Source: Flavobacteriaceae bacterium HL-DH10 (GTDB lineage: Bacteria > Bacteroidota > Bacteroidia > Flavobacteriales > Flavobacteriaceae). Taken from it: DNA of 64,000 nt. Location of the stretch: NCBI GenBank assembly GCA_031826515.1, contig CP134536.1:1314001-1378000 (forward strand), read 5' to 3'. The notes under the pieces were generated by a model. The model made no database searches, was not told the DNA's origin, and worked only from the letters and a program-made list of their open reading frames with translations. Position 1 is the stretch's first letter, and every line of letters begins with the position of its first letter. The position numbers and the translations under genes were made by a program. This document shows, piece after piece, positions 26,621-36,363 of the stretch.

Positions 26621-28846
26621 CTAAAACCAAAAACCGATATTAAAAAACCAAATACTTTGTTTTTGTTCTGGGGAGTAGCTATATTTTACCTGAATAGGTC
26701 CAATGAAAGTTTCTATGCCATATCCTAAACCATAACCTTGATAATCTGGGAGCGTGAGCCATTCACCACTTTCAAATAAATCATCTTCTATATTTGCCCA
26801 ATTTCCTTCTAAAGTTATGTGGTGCTTTTTATAAATCTCATAATCCGCACTAAAAGAAGCTTTTATATAACTATCGCCTGTAAGAGAAATAAAATCATAT
26901 CCTATAAAAGGAATAAAATTGTTTATTAAATTATTACCATAACCTCCAAGAGCAAAATCTAATGATCGGGTAGATTTATCACCAAATTTAAAACCACCAC
27001 TACTATGTATATTAAAAGCTAATTTATCTGATAGACTAAAAGCATATCCTAAAGCGCCTTTCATTATTGAAAAATTATCAAAATCTTGGTTAAACTTTGA
27101 AGCATAAAAATAGTTATATATATCGCTATTAAAATAAACACCTTTGTTAGGGAAATATTTATTATCGTATGTATCTAATTTTATATTCGCAAAAACACTA
27201 AAATAATCGGTGTTTTCAAATATAAAATCATCATTTCCATTAGAAATTTTTAGTGTTTCTGATTTCACTTCTAATCGTTTATGCTCTATTCCCATACTTA
27301 ATGCAAAATCCTTTCTAAAAAGCGTTTGCAAATAAAACTGATTGGTTTGATCTTGTAATTTAGCATCAATTTTATTAAGCCCCATGGCACTTACTTCAGT
27401 GTCTTCTAAAAGTAATTGGGCATTTATATTTTTATTAAATGTATTATATCTAGAACGCACACCTACACTCCAATAAAAACCTCTGTCGATTAAATATTCA
27501 AAATTATACCTAACCTGATCCCCTAAAATAAAATCTATTGAGGCTATATCATTGTCAAATAATAAACGTTTTTGGGTTAAATTAATTAATGCTGCACTTT
27601 TATATAAATCGTCAAAATGTAACCCTAATTTTAAAAAAGTTGTGTTTTTTGTTTCTTTCAGTTTTGCTATTAAATGATAATTTTCTTCATTTTCACTTTT
27701 AGCTAATTTGTATTGAAAGGAATCAAAATTGTTAGTTGCAACAAGATTATCTATCCCTTTTGAAAAATCATTGTAACTTATTTTTTTATTAGATTTTAAT
27801 TTTAGCTTTCCTAAAACGTAAGCTCTGGTATAATTATTTATTCCTTCAATAGAAAAAGAACTAATTGTAATACTATCTGGAAATTGCTTTATTATTTTTT
27901 CATTTTTTTTAGTTTTAAAAAAAGATTTTAAAGCTTCAGATTTTAAAATAGCAGCTCGCTTACCACTTTCAATAATTTTTGCTCCATCATCAAAGGAAAC
28001 GACATTATAAGCTTTAATATCTGGTTTAATATAAATATCCGTTTTTTGTGCTTTAGTCTCCATAGTCTTTATAGTTCTAAAGTTATTTATTTGAATTAAA
28101 ACATCTGGTGCCGATGTTAATTCATCCCGATTTAATAACTCATCCTGAACATCAACTCCAATAATAACAGCCATTCCTTTTTCTCGTAATTCATCAATAG
28201 GATAGTTATTTATTACACCACCATCAATTAATACTTGATTCTTAATCATAACAGGTTGAAAAAGCGATGGAAGCGCACTACTTGCCAATATAGATTGTGT
28301 TAAATCGCCTTTATCTAACAACACTTGTTTACCTGTTTCCACATTAGTTGCTATACAGAAAAACGGAATGGGCAACTTATCAAAACTATTAATATTATTA
28401 ACATGAAAGGTTAATTTAGATAGCAAACTATAGGTATTTTGCCCTCTCGACAGCGCCGAAGGCAACTTAATTTTAAAGTTATCGAACGGCAGGGTTAATA
28501 TATATTTTTCAGAATTATCACGCTCATAAAAAGCTTTTGAAGCTCTAGGCAATTCATCATTTATAATTTTATCAAAATCTACTTCTTTAAAAATGGAATC
28601 GAGTTCTTTACCAGAGTAACCAGAAGCATATAACGCACCTATAATAGCCCCCATACTTGTACCTGCTATATAATCAACTTTTACCCCTAAACTATCAATA
28701 ACCTTTAACACACCAATATGCGCTAATCCTTTTGCACCACCACCACTTAACACTAAGCCTACCTTAACCTCATTATCTTTTTGTTTATCCTGCGAAAAAC
28801 TCTCAAGGCAAACAACAAATAATAAAAAGGTTAGTAGGTATTTCAT
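26621..28846 (-). CDS. Patatin-like phospholipase fused to outer-membrane surface-antigen barrel
   Basis: A 741-residue outer-membrane protein of the PlpD type (type V-d-like secretion). Signal peptide to about residue 19; patatin domain (about 28-300) with oxyanion motif GGGAKG (35-40), nucleophile GTSMG (Ser64) and DGGVINNYP (catalytic Asp). A POTRA-like segment (about 315-390, SIEGINNYTRAYVLGKL) leads into a BamA/TamA-type 16-strand barrel ending FFNIGFWF. The lipase should act on phospholipids at the cell surface or after release. It is a single gene upstream of, and codirectional with nothing but, uvrC's neighbour region; spacing to DUF3108 is 200 nt. Confidence 0.9.
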   Translation of the reverse strand: MKYLLTFLLFVVCLESFSQDKQKDNEVKVGLVLSGGGAKGLAHIGVLKVIDSLGVKVDYIAGTSMGAIIGALYASGYSGKELDSIFKEVDFDKIINDELPRASKAFYERDNSEKYILTLPFDNFKIKLPSALSRGQNTYSLLSKLTFHVNNINSFDKLPIPFFCIATNVETGKQVLLDKGDLTQSILASSALPSLFQPVMIKNQVLIDGGVINNYPIDELREKGMAVIIGVDVQDELLNRDELTSAPDVLIQINNFRTIKTMETKAQKTDIYIKPDIKAYNVVSFDDGAKIIESGKRAAILKSEALKSFFKTKKNEKIIKQFPDSITISSFSIEGINNYTRAYVLGKLKLKSNKKISYNDFSKGIDNLVATNNFDSFQYKLAKSENEENYHLIAKLKETKNTTFLKLGLHFDDLYKSAALINLTQKRLLFDNDIASIDFILGDQVRYNFEYLIDRGFYWSVGVRSRYNTFNKNINAQLLLEDTEVSAMGLNKIDAKLQDQTNQFYLQTLFRKDFALSMGIEHKRLEVKSETLKISNGNDDFIFENTDYFSVFANIKLDTYDNKYFPNKGVYFNSDIYNYFYASKFNQDFDNFSIMKGALGYAFSLSDKLAFNIHSSGGFKFGDKSTRSLDFALGGYGNNLINNFIPFIGYDFISLTGDSYIKASFSADYEIYKKHHITLEGNWANIEDDLFESGEWLTLPDYQGYGLGYGIETFIGPIQVKYSYSPEQKQSIWFFNIGFWF

Positions 28847-28931
28847 GTATTTCTATTTATTTTTTCAATTTTCACTTGTAACACTTATAAAATCATTACT
28901 CTGTACCTTTAAATTAATAGTCATGGATGTT

Positions 28932-30725
28932 TCATTTTTTATGATAATAATTATAAACTTTCTCTGCACGAGATACACCAACAACTAATTCTAATTCGTC
29001 TAATTTTGCATTAGCAACACGTTTTACCGACTTAAAATGTTTCAATAAATCTACAACTGTTTTTTCTCCTATTCCAGAAATAGTTTCAAGTTCTGTATTT
29101 AAAGCACTTTTACTTCGCTTATTTCTATGATGTTCTATCCCAAAACGGTGAGCTTCATTTCGTAAAAACTGAATCACTTTTAGGGTTTCACTTTTCTTAT
29201 CTAAATATAAGGGAATTGGATCATTTGGATAGAATAATTCTTCTAAACGTTTTGCAATACCAACAATGGCTATTTTTCCTCTTAAATTTAAAGCGTCTAA
29301 ACTTTTTAATGCTGATGATAATTGCCCCTTTCCCCCATCAATAATAATAAGTTGTGGCAATGGCTGCTCCTCTTCTACTAGACGCTTGTATCTGCGATAC
29401 ACCACTTCTTCCATAGAAGCAAAATCGTCTGGTCCCTCAACTGTTTTTATATTAAAATGACGATAATCTTTTTTGCTTGGTTTCCCATTTTTAAACACCA
29501 CACAAGCCGCTACAGGGTTTGTTCCTTGGATATTAGAATTATCGAAACACTCAATATGTCTTGGCTCTTCATGAAGACGTAAATCGGTTTTCATTTGTGC
29601 CATAATCCGCTTCTCGTGTCTGTCTGGGTCTACAATTTTTATTTGTTTAAAACGCTCTAATCTATAATACTTGGCGTTTCTAATAGATAAATCTAAAATA
29701 TGCTTTTTATCGCCTAATTTAGGTATAGTAATTTTAACATCATCTCCTAATTCTACCTTAAAAGGCACATAAATTTCTTTTGAATTGGAATTAAATCGTT
29801 GTCTAATCTCGGTTATTGCTAATTCTAGTAACTGCAAATCGGTTTCATCTAATTTCTTTTTAATCTCTAAGGTATGTGAACGGATAATAGAACCGTATGA
29901 TAATTGCAAAAAATTAACGTAACCATAACTTTCATCACTAACAATAGAAAACACATCTACATTGCTAATTTTAGGATTTACAATCGTAGACTTTGCTTGG
30001 TAGTTTTCTAAAACCTCAATCTTTTCTTTTATTTTTTGAGCGTCTTCAAACTGCATGTTTTCAGCAAAACTTTTCATTTGAAGCTTAAATAGGTTTAAAG
30101 AATCTTTAAAATTTCCTTTTAAAATTTCTTTTATAGCTTTAATATTTTCATTGTAAGATGCTTCAGTCTCTAAACCTTCACAGGGACCTTTACAATTTCC
30201 TAAATGATATTCTAAACATACTTTATACTTACCAGCCTCAACTTTATCTTCAGCTAAATGATAATTGCAAGTGCGCAAACTATACAATCCTTTTATTAAA
30301 TCTAACAGTACATGTACTGTTTTTCCACTGGTATAAGGTCCAAAATATTCGCTACCATCTTTAAAAACACGTCGGGTAGAAAACACTCTGGGAAAACGTT
30401 CTTTTTTAATACATATCCAAGGATACGACTTGTCGTCTTTCAACATCACATTATAGCGAGGTTGATATTTTTTAATTAAGTTATTTTCAAGTAAAAGCGC
30501 ATCAGTTTCTGTATCAACAACGATATGCTTTATGTCGGCAATTTTTTTTACTAATACTCGGGTTTTTCCATTATCGTGAGTTTTTGTGAAATAGGAGCTT
30601 ACCCGTTTTTTTAAATTTTTAGCTTTTCCTACATATATAATTGTTCCTTCTTTATCGTAATATTGATAAACTCCAGGTTGATTTGGTAGTGTTTTTAATT
30701 GTATTTCTAAATCGGGAATATCCAT
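28932..30725 (-). CDS. uvrC: Excinuclease ABC subunit C
   Basis: Makes both incisions in UvrABC nucleotide excision repair. The 597 residues contain an N-terminal GIY-YIG nuclease (GVYQYYDKEGTIIYVGKAKNLK), the UVR motif that contacts UvrB (about 205-245, FAENMQFEDAQKIKEKIEVL region), the RNase H-like C-terminal nuclease (ECFDNSNIQGTNPVAACVVF) and a helix-hairpin-helix (ISGIGEKTVVDLLKHF). All are intact. It is followed 85 nt later by the patatin-like gene on the same strand. Confidence 0.96.
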   Translation of the reverse strand: MDIPDLEIQLKTLPNQPGVYQYYDKEGTIIYVGKAKNLKKRVSSYFTKTHDNGKTRVLVKKIADIKHIVVDTETDALLLENNLIKKYQPRYNVMLKDDKSYPWICIKKERFPRVFSTRRVFKDGSEYFGPYTSGKTVHVLLDLIKGLYSLRTCNYHLAEDKVEAGKYKVCLEYHLGNCKGPCEGLETEASYNENIKAIKEILKGNFKDSLNLFKLQMKSFAENMQFEDAQKIKEKIEVLENYQAKSTIVNPKISNVDVFSIVSDESYGYVNFLQLSYGSIIRSHTLEIKKKLDETDLQLLELAITEIRQRFNSNSKEIYVPFKVELGDDVKITIPKLGDKKHILDLSIRNAKYYRLERFKQIKIVDPDRHEKRIMAQMKTDLRLHEEPRHIECFDNSNIQGTNPVAACVVFKNGKPSKKDYRHFNIKTVEGPDDFASMEEVVYRRYKRLVEEEQPLPQLIIIDGGKGQLSSALKSLDALNLRGKIAIVGIAKRLEELFYPNDPIPLYLDKKSETLKVIQFLRNEAHRFGIEHHRNKRSKSALNTELETISGIGEKTVVDLLKHFKSVKRVANAKLDELELVVGVSRAEKVYNYYHKK

Positions 30726-30856
30726 TAAATCAAAGGTAATTATTTTAATTTTTTATTGTTGAAATACTACTTATATATATGTGTTAAACTTTTAAACATT
30801 TTCAATTTTTAATTGACTAATTCCCTACATTGTGCCTATTTCTGAAAAACAATAAA

Positions 30857-31282
30857 ATGAACAAAAAAATTATCGGACGCATTGATATTGTTGATTTTCC
30901 TGGATTAGGACTATTCAATATTGACGTTAAAATTGATACAGGCGCCTATACATCGGCTATTCATTGCTCTAAAATTATTGAAGAAAACAATAGTTTAAGA
31001 TGTATTTTTAATAGTGACGACCATAAAAACTTTGGAAAAACTGAAATTATTTTCGATACATTTTCTCGTACTAATGTAAAAAGCAGCAACGGATTTAAAG
31101 AAAACAGATATAAAGTGAAATCTGAAGTTGTATTTTTTGGAAAAACATATAAGATTAACTTAACTTTAAGCACAAGAGACGATATGAAATTCCCTGTATT
31201 AATTGGGCGGCAATTTTTAAAACAAAAATTTATTGTTGATGTAGATTTAGAAAACGTTTCTTTTAATAAAAAAACACAATGA
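30857..31282 (+). CDS. RimB-like retropepsin-fold ATP-dependent zinc protease family protein
   Basis: About 141 residues. The start at ATG 30857 ([11 protein letters not shown]) is preferred to an upstream in-frame TTG at 30830, because the family begins at this point. The motif [13 protein letters not shown] matches the DTGA aspartic-protease-like signature of the DUF785/RimB family, and the fold ends with PVLIGRQFL. In other bacteria the gene lies beside rimK and RimB affects S6 polyglutamylation. Here its stop overlaps the rimK start by 4 nt, which strongly suggests the same role: trimming or controlling glutamate tails on ribosomal protein S6. Catalysis is not established for this protein. 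Confidence 0.85.
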   Translation: MNKKIIGRIDIVDFPGLGLFNIDVKIDTGAYTSAIHCSKIIEENNSLRCIFNSDDHKNFGKTEIIFDTFSRTNVKSSNGFKENRYKVKSEVVFFGKTYKINLTLSTRDDMKFPVLIGRQFLKQKFIVDVDLENVSFNKKTQ

Positions 31283-32160
31283 ATATAGTAATCTTATCAA
31301 GGAATTCAAATTTATACTCAACTGAAAGGCTAATTGAAGAAGGCGAAAAAAGAGGTCATAAAGTTGAGGTTATAGACCCACTAAAATGTGATATCATTAT
31401 AGAAAAAGAAAAACCTACTATTTATTATAAAGATAGATATTTAGACTATGTTGATGCCATTATTCCTAGAATTGGAGCTTCGGTAACCTTTTATGGTTGT
31501 GCTGTAGTAAGACAATTTGAAATGATGGGTGTTTTTACCATTGTAACTTCAGATTCTATTCAACGCTCAAGAGACAAACTACGTAGCTTACAACGCTTAA
31601 GTAAAGCAGGTATTGGCATGCCTAAAACTGTTTTTACTAACTATTCCAGAGATGTTGAAGAAGTTATTGAGCATGTTGGAGGCACACCTGTAATTATTAA
31701 ATTATTAGAAGGTACACAAGGCTTAGGAGTTGTTTTAGCAGAAACAAAAAATGCAGCAGAATCGGTTCTAGAGGCTTTTAACGGCTTACAAGCTAGAGTT
31801 ATTGTTCAAGAATTTATAAAAGAAGCCGGCGGTGCTGATTTAAGAGCCTTAGTTGTTGATGGTCAAGTTGTAGGCGCTATGAAACGTCAAGGTAAAGAAG
31901 GTGAATTTCGTTCTAATTTACATCGTGGCGGCTCTGCAAATATTGTAAAACTTAATCATGATGAATTAAAATTAGCAATGAATGCTGCAAAAGCATTAAA
32001 ACTGCCCGTTTGTGGTGTAGATATGTTACAGTCTGCTCGTGGTCCTTTACTATTAGAAGTAAACTCTACACCAGGATTAGAAGGTATTGAAGCTGCTACA
32101 GGACGAAACATAGCAAAAAGTATTATTTTTTATATTGAAAAAAACAGTCATAAAAAATAA
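31279..32160 (+). CDS. rimK: ATP-grasp ligase RimK (ribosomal protein S6 glutamate ligase)
   Basis: Adds glutamates to the C-terminus of S6 using ATP. The 293-residue protein has the N-terminal pre-ATP-grasp domain ([17 protein letters not shown]) and the ATP-grasp fold with [15 protein letters not shown] (glycine-rich lid), [18 protein letters not shown] and the metal-binding [15 protein letters not shown]. Motif order and length are typical. It overlaps the RimB-like gene by 4 nt and ends directly before the AstE-like deacylase ATG, so all three are translationally linked. Confidence 0.93.
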   Translation: MNIVILSRNSNLYSTERLIEEGEKRGHKVEVIDPLKCDIIIEKEKPTIYYKDRYLDYVDAIIPRIGASVTFYGCAVVRQFEMMGVFTIVTSDSIQRSRDKLRSLQRLSKAGIGMPKTVFTNYSRDVEEVIEHVGGTPVIIKLLEGTQGLGVVLAETKNAAESVLEAFNGLQARVIVQEFIKEAGGADLRALVVDGQVVGAMKRQGKEGEFRSNLHRGGSANIVKLNHDELKLAMNAAKALKLPVCGVDMLQSARGPLLLEVNSTPGLEGIEAATGRNIAKSIIFYIEKNSHKK

Positions 32161-32994
32161 ATGAAACTTCCAAAAACTAACATACTAACCATTCTAAACA
32201 CTAAAATATATCCTGGAGAAAGCAAGGAAGTTAATTTTGATGTAGCCAACTTGCACACATCAACACCTGTAAACATTCCTATTATTGTTGAACGTGCAAA
32301 AAAACCAGGACCAATTGTATTATTCACAGCTGGTATTCATGGGGATGAGGTTAATGGTGTTGAAATTGTTAGACAATTAATTGCAAAAGGTATAAATAAA
32401 CCTAAGTGTGGCACTATAATATGTATGCCTGTAATTAATATTTTTGGGTTTATAAATTTAAAACGGGAATTTCCAGATGGTAGAGATTTAAACCGTGTGT
32501 TTCCTGGTACTATTAATGGCTCTTTAGCTAGTAGAGTTGCTTATAAATTGATAAACCAAGTGCTCCCTTATGTAGATTATATCATGGATTTTCATACAGG
32601 TGGTGCTGGTCGTTTTAATGCACCACAAATACGCATTATAGATAAAAACAAACAACTTAATGATTTAGCAAAAGCTTTTGGAGCGCCTTTTGTTTTATAT
32701 TCTAAAAACTTATCAAAATCATTTAGACATACCTGTTTTAAATTAGGCAAACCTATGCTACTTTTCGAAGGCGGAAAGTCATTTCACATCGATGAAACTA
32801 TAACAAATTCTGGAATTAATGGCGCTAAACGTGTTCTAAAACATTTAGATATGCTAAGTGTTAAATTTAAAGTATCACACCCTAAAAAAGAAACCGTTTT
32901 TATTGAAGAAAGCAAATGGCAACGCGCCAAATATTCTGGTATGTTTAGAGCTACTATTGCTATTGGCAAACATGTTGAAAAAAAGATGTTTTAG
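32161..32994 (+). CDS. AstE/aspartoacylase-family zinc deacylase, cut short by frameshift
   Basis: Zn-dependent amide hydrolase of the succinylglutamate desuccinylase/aspartoacylase family. The catalytic core is complete: zinc motif GIHGDE (59-63), DGRDLNRVFPG (about 107-117), second zinc His in DFHTGG (about 146) and the Glu in LLFEGGK. The frame stops at 32992-32994 after HVEKKMF, yet the -1 frame continues without break from the same point for about 50 codons to a TAA at 33132-33134 and encodes the expected C-terminal beta domain (DVLGNITDPYGKF ... GDALFHIS). The switch falls on A AAA AAG at 32979-32985. With the RimB/RimK genes just upstream, removal of glutamate tails is a reasonable guess for its role. 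Confidence 0.85.
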   Translation: MKLPKTNILTILNTKIYPGESKEVNFDVANLHTSTPVNIPIIVERAKKPGPIVLFTAGIHGDEVNGVEIVRQLIAKGINKPKCGTIICMPVINIFGFINLKREFPDGRDLNRVFPGTINGSLASRVAYKLINQVLPYVDYIMDFHTGGAGRFNAPQIRIIDKNKQLNDLAKAFGAPFVLYSKNLSKSFRHTCFKLGKPMLLFEGGKSFHIDETITNSGINGAKRVLKHLDMLSVKFKVSHPKKETVFIEESKWQRAKYSGMFRATIAIGKHVEKKMF

Positions 32995-33134
32995 GAAACA
33001 TTACCGACCCATATGGAAAATTTAGTTACGAAGTAAAAGCACCAAATTCTGGATATATAATTAATGTAAATGAATCCCCTATTGTTTATCAAGGGGATGC
33101 TTTATTTCATATCTCAACAAAACTTGAAGCTTAA
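32979..33134 (+). pseudogene. Detached C-terminal part of the AstE-like gene (-1 frame), with slippery A AAA AAG
   Basis: From 32985 the -1 frame reads DVLGNITDPYGKFSYEVKAP and on to KLEA, which is the family's usual C-terminal beta domain. It has no start codon of its own near the junction. A single extra A in the A7 run (32978-32984), or -1 slippage on the heptamer, restores one 324-residue protein. The next gene starts 3 nt after this stop. Confidence 0.8.
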
Positions 33135-33137
33135 AAT

Positions 33138-33701
33138 ATGACCAAATCTGAATTACGAAAAACATACAAAACACTTCGTAATAATTTATCAGAAAATGAT
33201 ATTGATGAATGTAGTTTAGCTATCGCCAACCAGCTTTTAAAGCTGCCTATTTGGGAATATGTTTTCTATCATATTTTTTTAGCTATTGAAGAACAAAAAG
33301 AAGTTAACACCGATTATATTTTAAATATTCTTTCGGGTAAAGACAAAAATATTCTCATTTCAAAAAGTGATTTTGATACTGGAGATATGACTCATTTTCT
33401 TTTAACAGATAGTACCGTTATTAAAAAAAATAAATACAATATTCCTGAACCCATTGATGGCATCGAAATTTCTAGTGATAAAATTGACGTCGTTTTTATT
33501 CCGCTTTTAGCATTTGACAAAAAAGGGCATCGTATTGGTTATGGCAAAGGTTTTTACGACCGGTTTTTAGCTGGTTGCAAACCCAAAACCATCAAAATTG
33601 GGTTATCTTTTTTTGAAGCCGAAATTGAGATTGTAGATGTTTATGAAAGCGATATTAAGTTAGATTATTGCGTGACTCCCGAGCAAGTTTATAGGTTTTA
33701 A
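33138..33701 (+). CDS. 5-formyltetrahydrofolate cyclo-ligase
   Basis: Converts 5-formyl-THF to 5,10-methenyl-THF with ATP in one-carbon metabolism. 187 residues with the basic N-terminal MTKSELRKTYKTLR, a central ISKSDF, and the C-terminal signature PLLAFDKKGHRIGYGKGFYDRFL (residues about 126-148). Length and motifs are standard. It is the last gene of the RimB-RimK-deacylase run and converges with the next gene, the two stop codons overlapping by 4 bases. Confidence 0.94.
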   Translation: MTKSELRKTYKTLRNNLSENDIDECSLAIANQLLKLPIWEYVFYHIFLAIEEQKEVNTDYILNILSGKDKNILISKSDFDTGDMTHFLLTDSTVIKKNKYNIPEPIDGIEISSDKIDVVFIPLLAFDKKGHRIGYGKGFYDRFLAGCKPKTIKIGLSFFEAEIEIVDVYESDIKLDYCVTPEQVYRF

Positions 33702-35584
33702 TTATTACAATTCTCGCAATAGGTTTCTCTTAAATAATTATTTTCTAATAATTGAAATGTAACACCACCATCTTCTACTGCATTAAATAATTTACAGTAG
33801 CGTTCTTTATTCATGTTAATGGCATTTAGCATAATGGTTTTGTAATTTAAATCTTTGGTAAAATCTACACTTACCAAGGTTAAGTTTAAATAGTAAAACA
33901 ATAAGTTTTCATCAATATCAATACTTCTTGCTTTATTTTCAAGCAATTTTACAGACAATTCGATATTAGCATAATAACTAAAAAATTGTGCTAAACTTAA
34001 ATAATCATAATCGGAAAGCGGAAACTTGTTGTAATTATTATTAATATAAGCAACCGATTTATCTTTATTTACATAATCTCTTTTTTGCATTAAATTTTCG
34101 GCTCTAACAATATGAAAATTAACCATCATTCTAGAAATAAGCGCACTATCTATTCCGTAATTTCTTAATGCAGCAATTTGACTTTTTAACTTAGTTTCAT
34201 CTATTTCTATTGCTTTAAAACGCCATAATTGAATTTTAAGAGCTGCTATATTGTATTTTACTTCTCGATCTTTAGGAACTAATTTTTCTAATTCTAATAA
34301 TTCGTTATAAACAATTAAAATTTGTCTAACATTTAGCATATATCTAAAGGCTGAATTTTTATTAAATATCTTAACAAATTTGGCTTGTTTTGGGATATTC
34401 ATTTTTCTTAAAATATCTGGTGATACTTCTTTTTCTTTAAGCCTTTCGAAAATTGAATTTTGAATAACCCTTGCTTCATCTAATTTTTCGGCAGTAATAG
34501 CCGTATTAAATTTATTTAATAAAACATCAGCAGTCATCGTTTTATACTTGTCTTTCTTTTCTAATTCTAACTCTAAAACCGCCTTTCTATGATGCTTCAA
34601 GATAGACTCCATCTCTTCTGAAAGTCCTCCTATTAATTTTGCCTTAATTTTAGATTTACTCAAGCCCGATAAACTTTCGTACTTAGTTCCTTTAATATCA
34701 TTTAAAAACTCCACCCAATTTTCCGAAGAAGAAACCGTTGTTTTAATAGTTGGTTTTTGAAATGATTGTAACGCCGCTACAATACTATTAGCACGTTGCT
34801 CCTGTAATTCTATATTTCTATCTAAACGTCCTTCTATAGACGAATATGCTTTAATATTTATAGCTTTAATATTAAAATCTGTTAATCGTAAAGAATCATA
34901 AATGGGTTTTATATCTTCTTGGGAATAATTAGATTTATTCTTTTTAAAAGGAATTTTAAACTTTAAAGTTTTGTTTCTAAGCACATAACTTTCTTGTGCA
35001 GATGATTTTATTTCTTTTGGATTATATGTTAACGAATCTAAGTACATTCCCATATCTAACAACTCCCAAGGGTAAGATTCTAAATCGTAAATTGTATAAT
35101 ACTGACATAAGTTTTTATTGTTTAAAAACAAGATGTTATATTCTAATTCGTCATTAAGAAAACCTTCTGGTATTTTACCAACAAACGTTCTAAAAATATT
35201 TTCTCCATTGGGTTTTAACCCTTTTCTTAAGTCTTTAGTATAAACAGGCTTAAGTAAAAACCCTCTTATTTGACTCTTTTTAATCAATTCAATATCACAG
35301 GCATACCTGTCTTTTAAAACAATATCAATAGCAACACCATCTCCATCATTTTTAAACAATAAATTGAACCAATTTTTATCATTAACCTGAAAATACAGAT
35401 TATCATGTTCTCTTTTTATTGAAAACTGAACCTCCTTGGGTTTTTTATTAAATATTTGAAAACATTGTTGACACTTTTGATTTCTGTCATTTCCCGGAAA
35501 AACAATATCATAAGTGTTTTGAGCACTAATTATATTTGAAAGACATATGAAGAATAAGGCAAGAAGCAGGTATTTAATTTTCAT
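33698..35584 (-). CDS. Secreted OmpA-like/helical-repeat protein of unknown function
   Basis: 628 residues with a signal peptide ending ISAQN (about 22). About residues 240-275 resemble an OmpA/MotB peptidoglycan-binding core (INIKAYSSIEGRLDRNIELQEQRANSI in the pattern of a GHTD-type loop and an RA helix), although the canonical GHTD is replaced by AYSS. The C-terminal half (about 360-600) is helical and TPR-like, and the protein ends in a Cys-rich tail with CENCNN. A C-x-x-C also occurs early (RNQKCQQCF). I do not recognise the family; a periplasmic envelope protein is likely. It is alone on its strand between fthC-type gene and lspA. Confidence 0.7.
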   Translation of the reverse strand: MKIKYLLLALFFICLSNIISAQNTYDIVFPGNDRNQKCQQCFQIFNKKPKEVQFSIKREHDNLYFQVNDKNWFNLLFKNDGDGVAIDIVLKDRYACDIELIKKSQIRGFLLKPVYTKDLRKGLKPNGENIFRTFVGKIPEGFLNDELEYNILFLNNKNLCQYYTIYDLESYPWELLDMGMYLDSLTYNPKEIKSSAQESYVLRNKTLKFKIPFKKNKSNYSQEDIKPIYDSLRLTDFNIKAINIKAYSSIEGRLDRNIELQEQRANSIVAALQSFQKPTIKTTVSSSENWVEFLNDIKGTKYESLSGLSKSKIKAKLIGGLSEEMESILKHHRKAVLELELEKKDKYKTMTADVLLNKFNTAITAEKLDEARVIQNSIFERLKEKEVSPDILRKMNIPKQAKFVKIFNKNSAFRYMLNVRQILIVYNELLELEKLVPKDREVKYNIAALKIQLWRFKAIEIDETKLKSQIAALRNYGIDSALISRMMVNFHIVRAENLMQKRDYVNKDKSVAYINNNYNKFPLSDYDYLSLAQFFSYYANIELSVKLLENKARSIDIDENLLFYYLNLTLVSVDFTKDLNYKTIMLNAINMNKERYCKLFNAVEDGGVTFQLLENNYLRETYCENCNN

Positions 35585-35674
35585 TAATTGAGGGTTTTAA
35601 AAAAATTTATTAAATATAACAAATACCTTTAAGAGTAGAAAAATACTTACCTAATAAATAATTGAAGTTTCTAC

Positions 35675-36295
35675 TTAATTATTAGAAAACGCCTTTTTAT
35701 TAAAAACAATAAGCATAATAAAACCTGTACTTATAGCCATATCTGCGATATTAAAAACAGGTTCGAAAAAGTTAAAACGTTTACCCCCATAAAACGGAAT
35801 CCATTGGGGTAAATCTACTTCAAATAACGGGAAGTATAGCATATCTACGACGCGACCGTGTAGTAAGGAATCATAACCTCCTGCTTCTGGTAAAAATGTT
35901 GCAACTTGATTATAACTGTCATCAAACAAAACACCATAAAAAACAGAATCAATTATATTTCCTAAAGCTCCTGAAAATATTAAAGCTATTGCTATTATTA
36001 ATATTTTAGAACCCTGTTTTTTAGTCGTGTCATACAACCAATATCCAATACCAAATATAGCAACGACTCTAAATAAAGTTAAAGCTACTTTTGCAGTTCT
36101 ATCTGAGATGAAAGAGACAAAGTCACTAATTTTTGTTCCCCAAGCCATACCATCATTTTCAATAAAATATATTTTAAACCAACTAAAGACATCAATACTT
36201 TCATGAAGCGTAAAATGGGTTTTAATATATATTTTACTAACCTGATCGATGAGTAAAATAAGAATGATTAAGAAAATAGATTTTTTTAGTGACAT
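35675..36295 (-). CDS. lspA: Lipoprotein signal peptidase II
   Basis: Aspartyl protease that removes lipoprotein signal peptides in the inner membrane. I start at 36295 (MSLKKSIFLI); an open extension to 36358 reads through a palindromic intergenic repeat and is not a real N-terminus. About 206 residues with four membrane helices, and catalytic Asp motifs GALGNIIDS and VVDMLYFP...FNIADMAI. NDGMAWG fits the family's conserved NxG...W region. The many lipoproteins in this window are its substrates. The gene follows ileS and the DksA-like gene on the same strand but is separated from them by a terminator and repeat. Confidence 0.94.
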   Translation of the reverse strand: MSLKKSIFLIILILLIDQVSKIYIKTHFTLHESIDVFSWFKIYFIENDGMAWGTKISDFVSFISDRTAKVALTLFRVVAIFGIGYWLYDTTKKQGSKILIIAIALIFSGALGNIIDSVFYGVLFDDSYNQVATFLPEAGGYDSLLHGRVVDMLYFPLFEVDLPQWIPFYGGKRFNFFEPVFNIADMAISTGFIMLIVFNKKAFSNN

Positions 36296-36318
36296 CAAAC
36301 AAAAACGCTTTAAAATGT

Positions 36319-36358
36319 ATTCCTTCCCGATAGCTATCGGGATGCGCAGGAATGACAA
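36319..36358. repeat. Nested palindromic repeat upstream of lspA
   Basis: A perfect 18-bp palindrome TCCCGATAGCTATCGGGA (36325-36342) lies within outer arms ATTCCT (36319-36324) and AGGAAT (36348-36353), followed by GACAAA. The outer arms and tail match the hairpin at 55653-55677. Confidence 0.8.
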
Positions 36359-36363
36359 ATAAA

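Noticed and set aside
32986-33001. Hairpin after the A AAA AAG heptamer as a frameshift stimulator
   Set aside because: Only six AT-rich pairs, with almost no spacer; too weak to claim by itself.
36296-36358. N-terminal extension of lspA
   Set aside because: It translates a palindromic intergenic repeat; the family starts at 36295.
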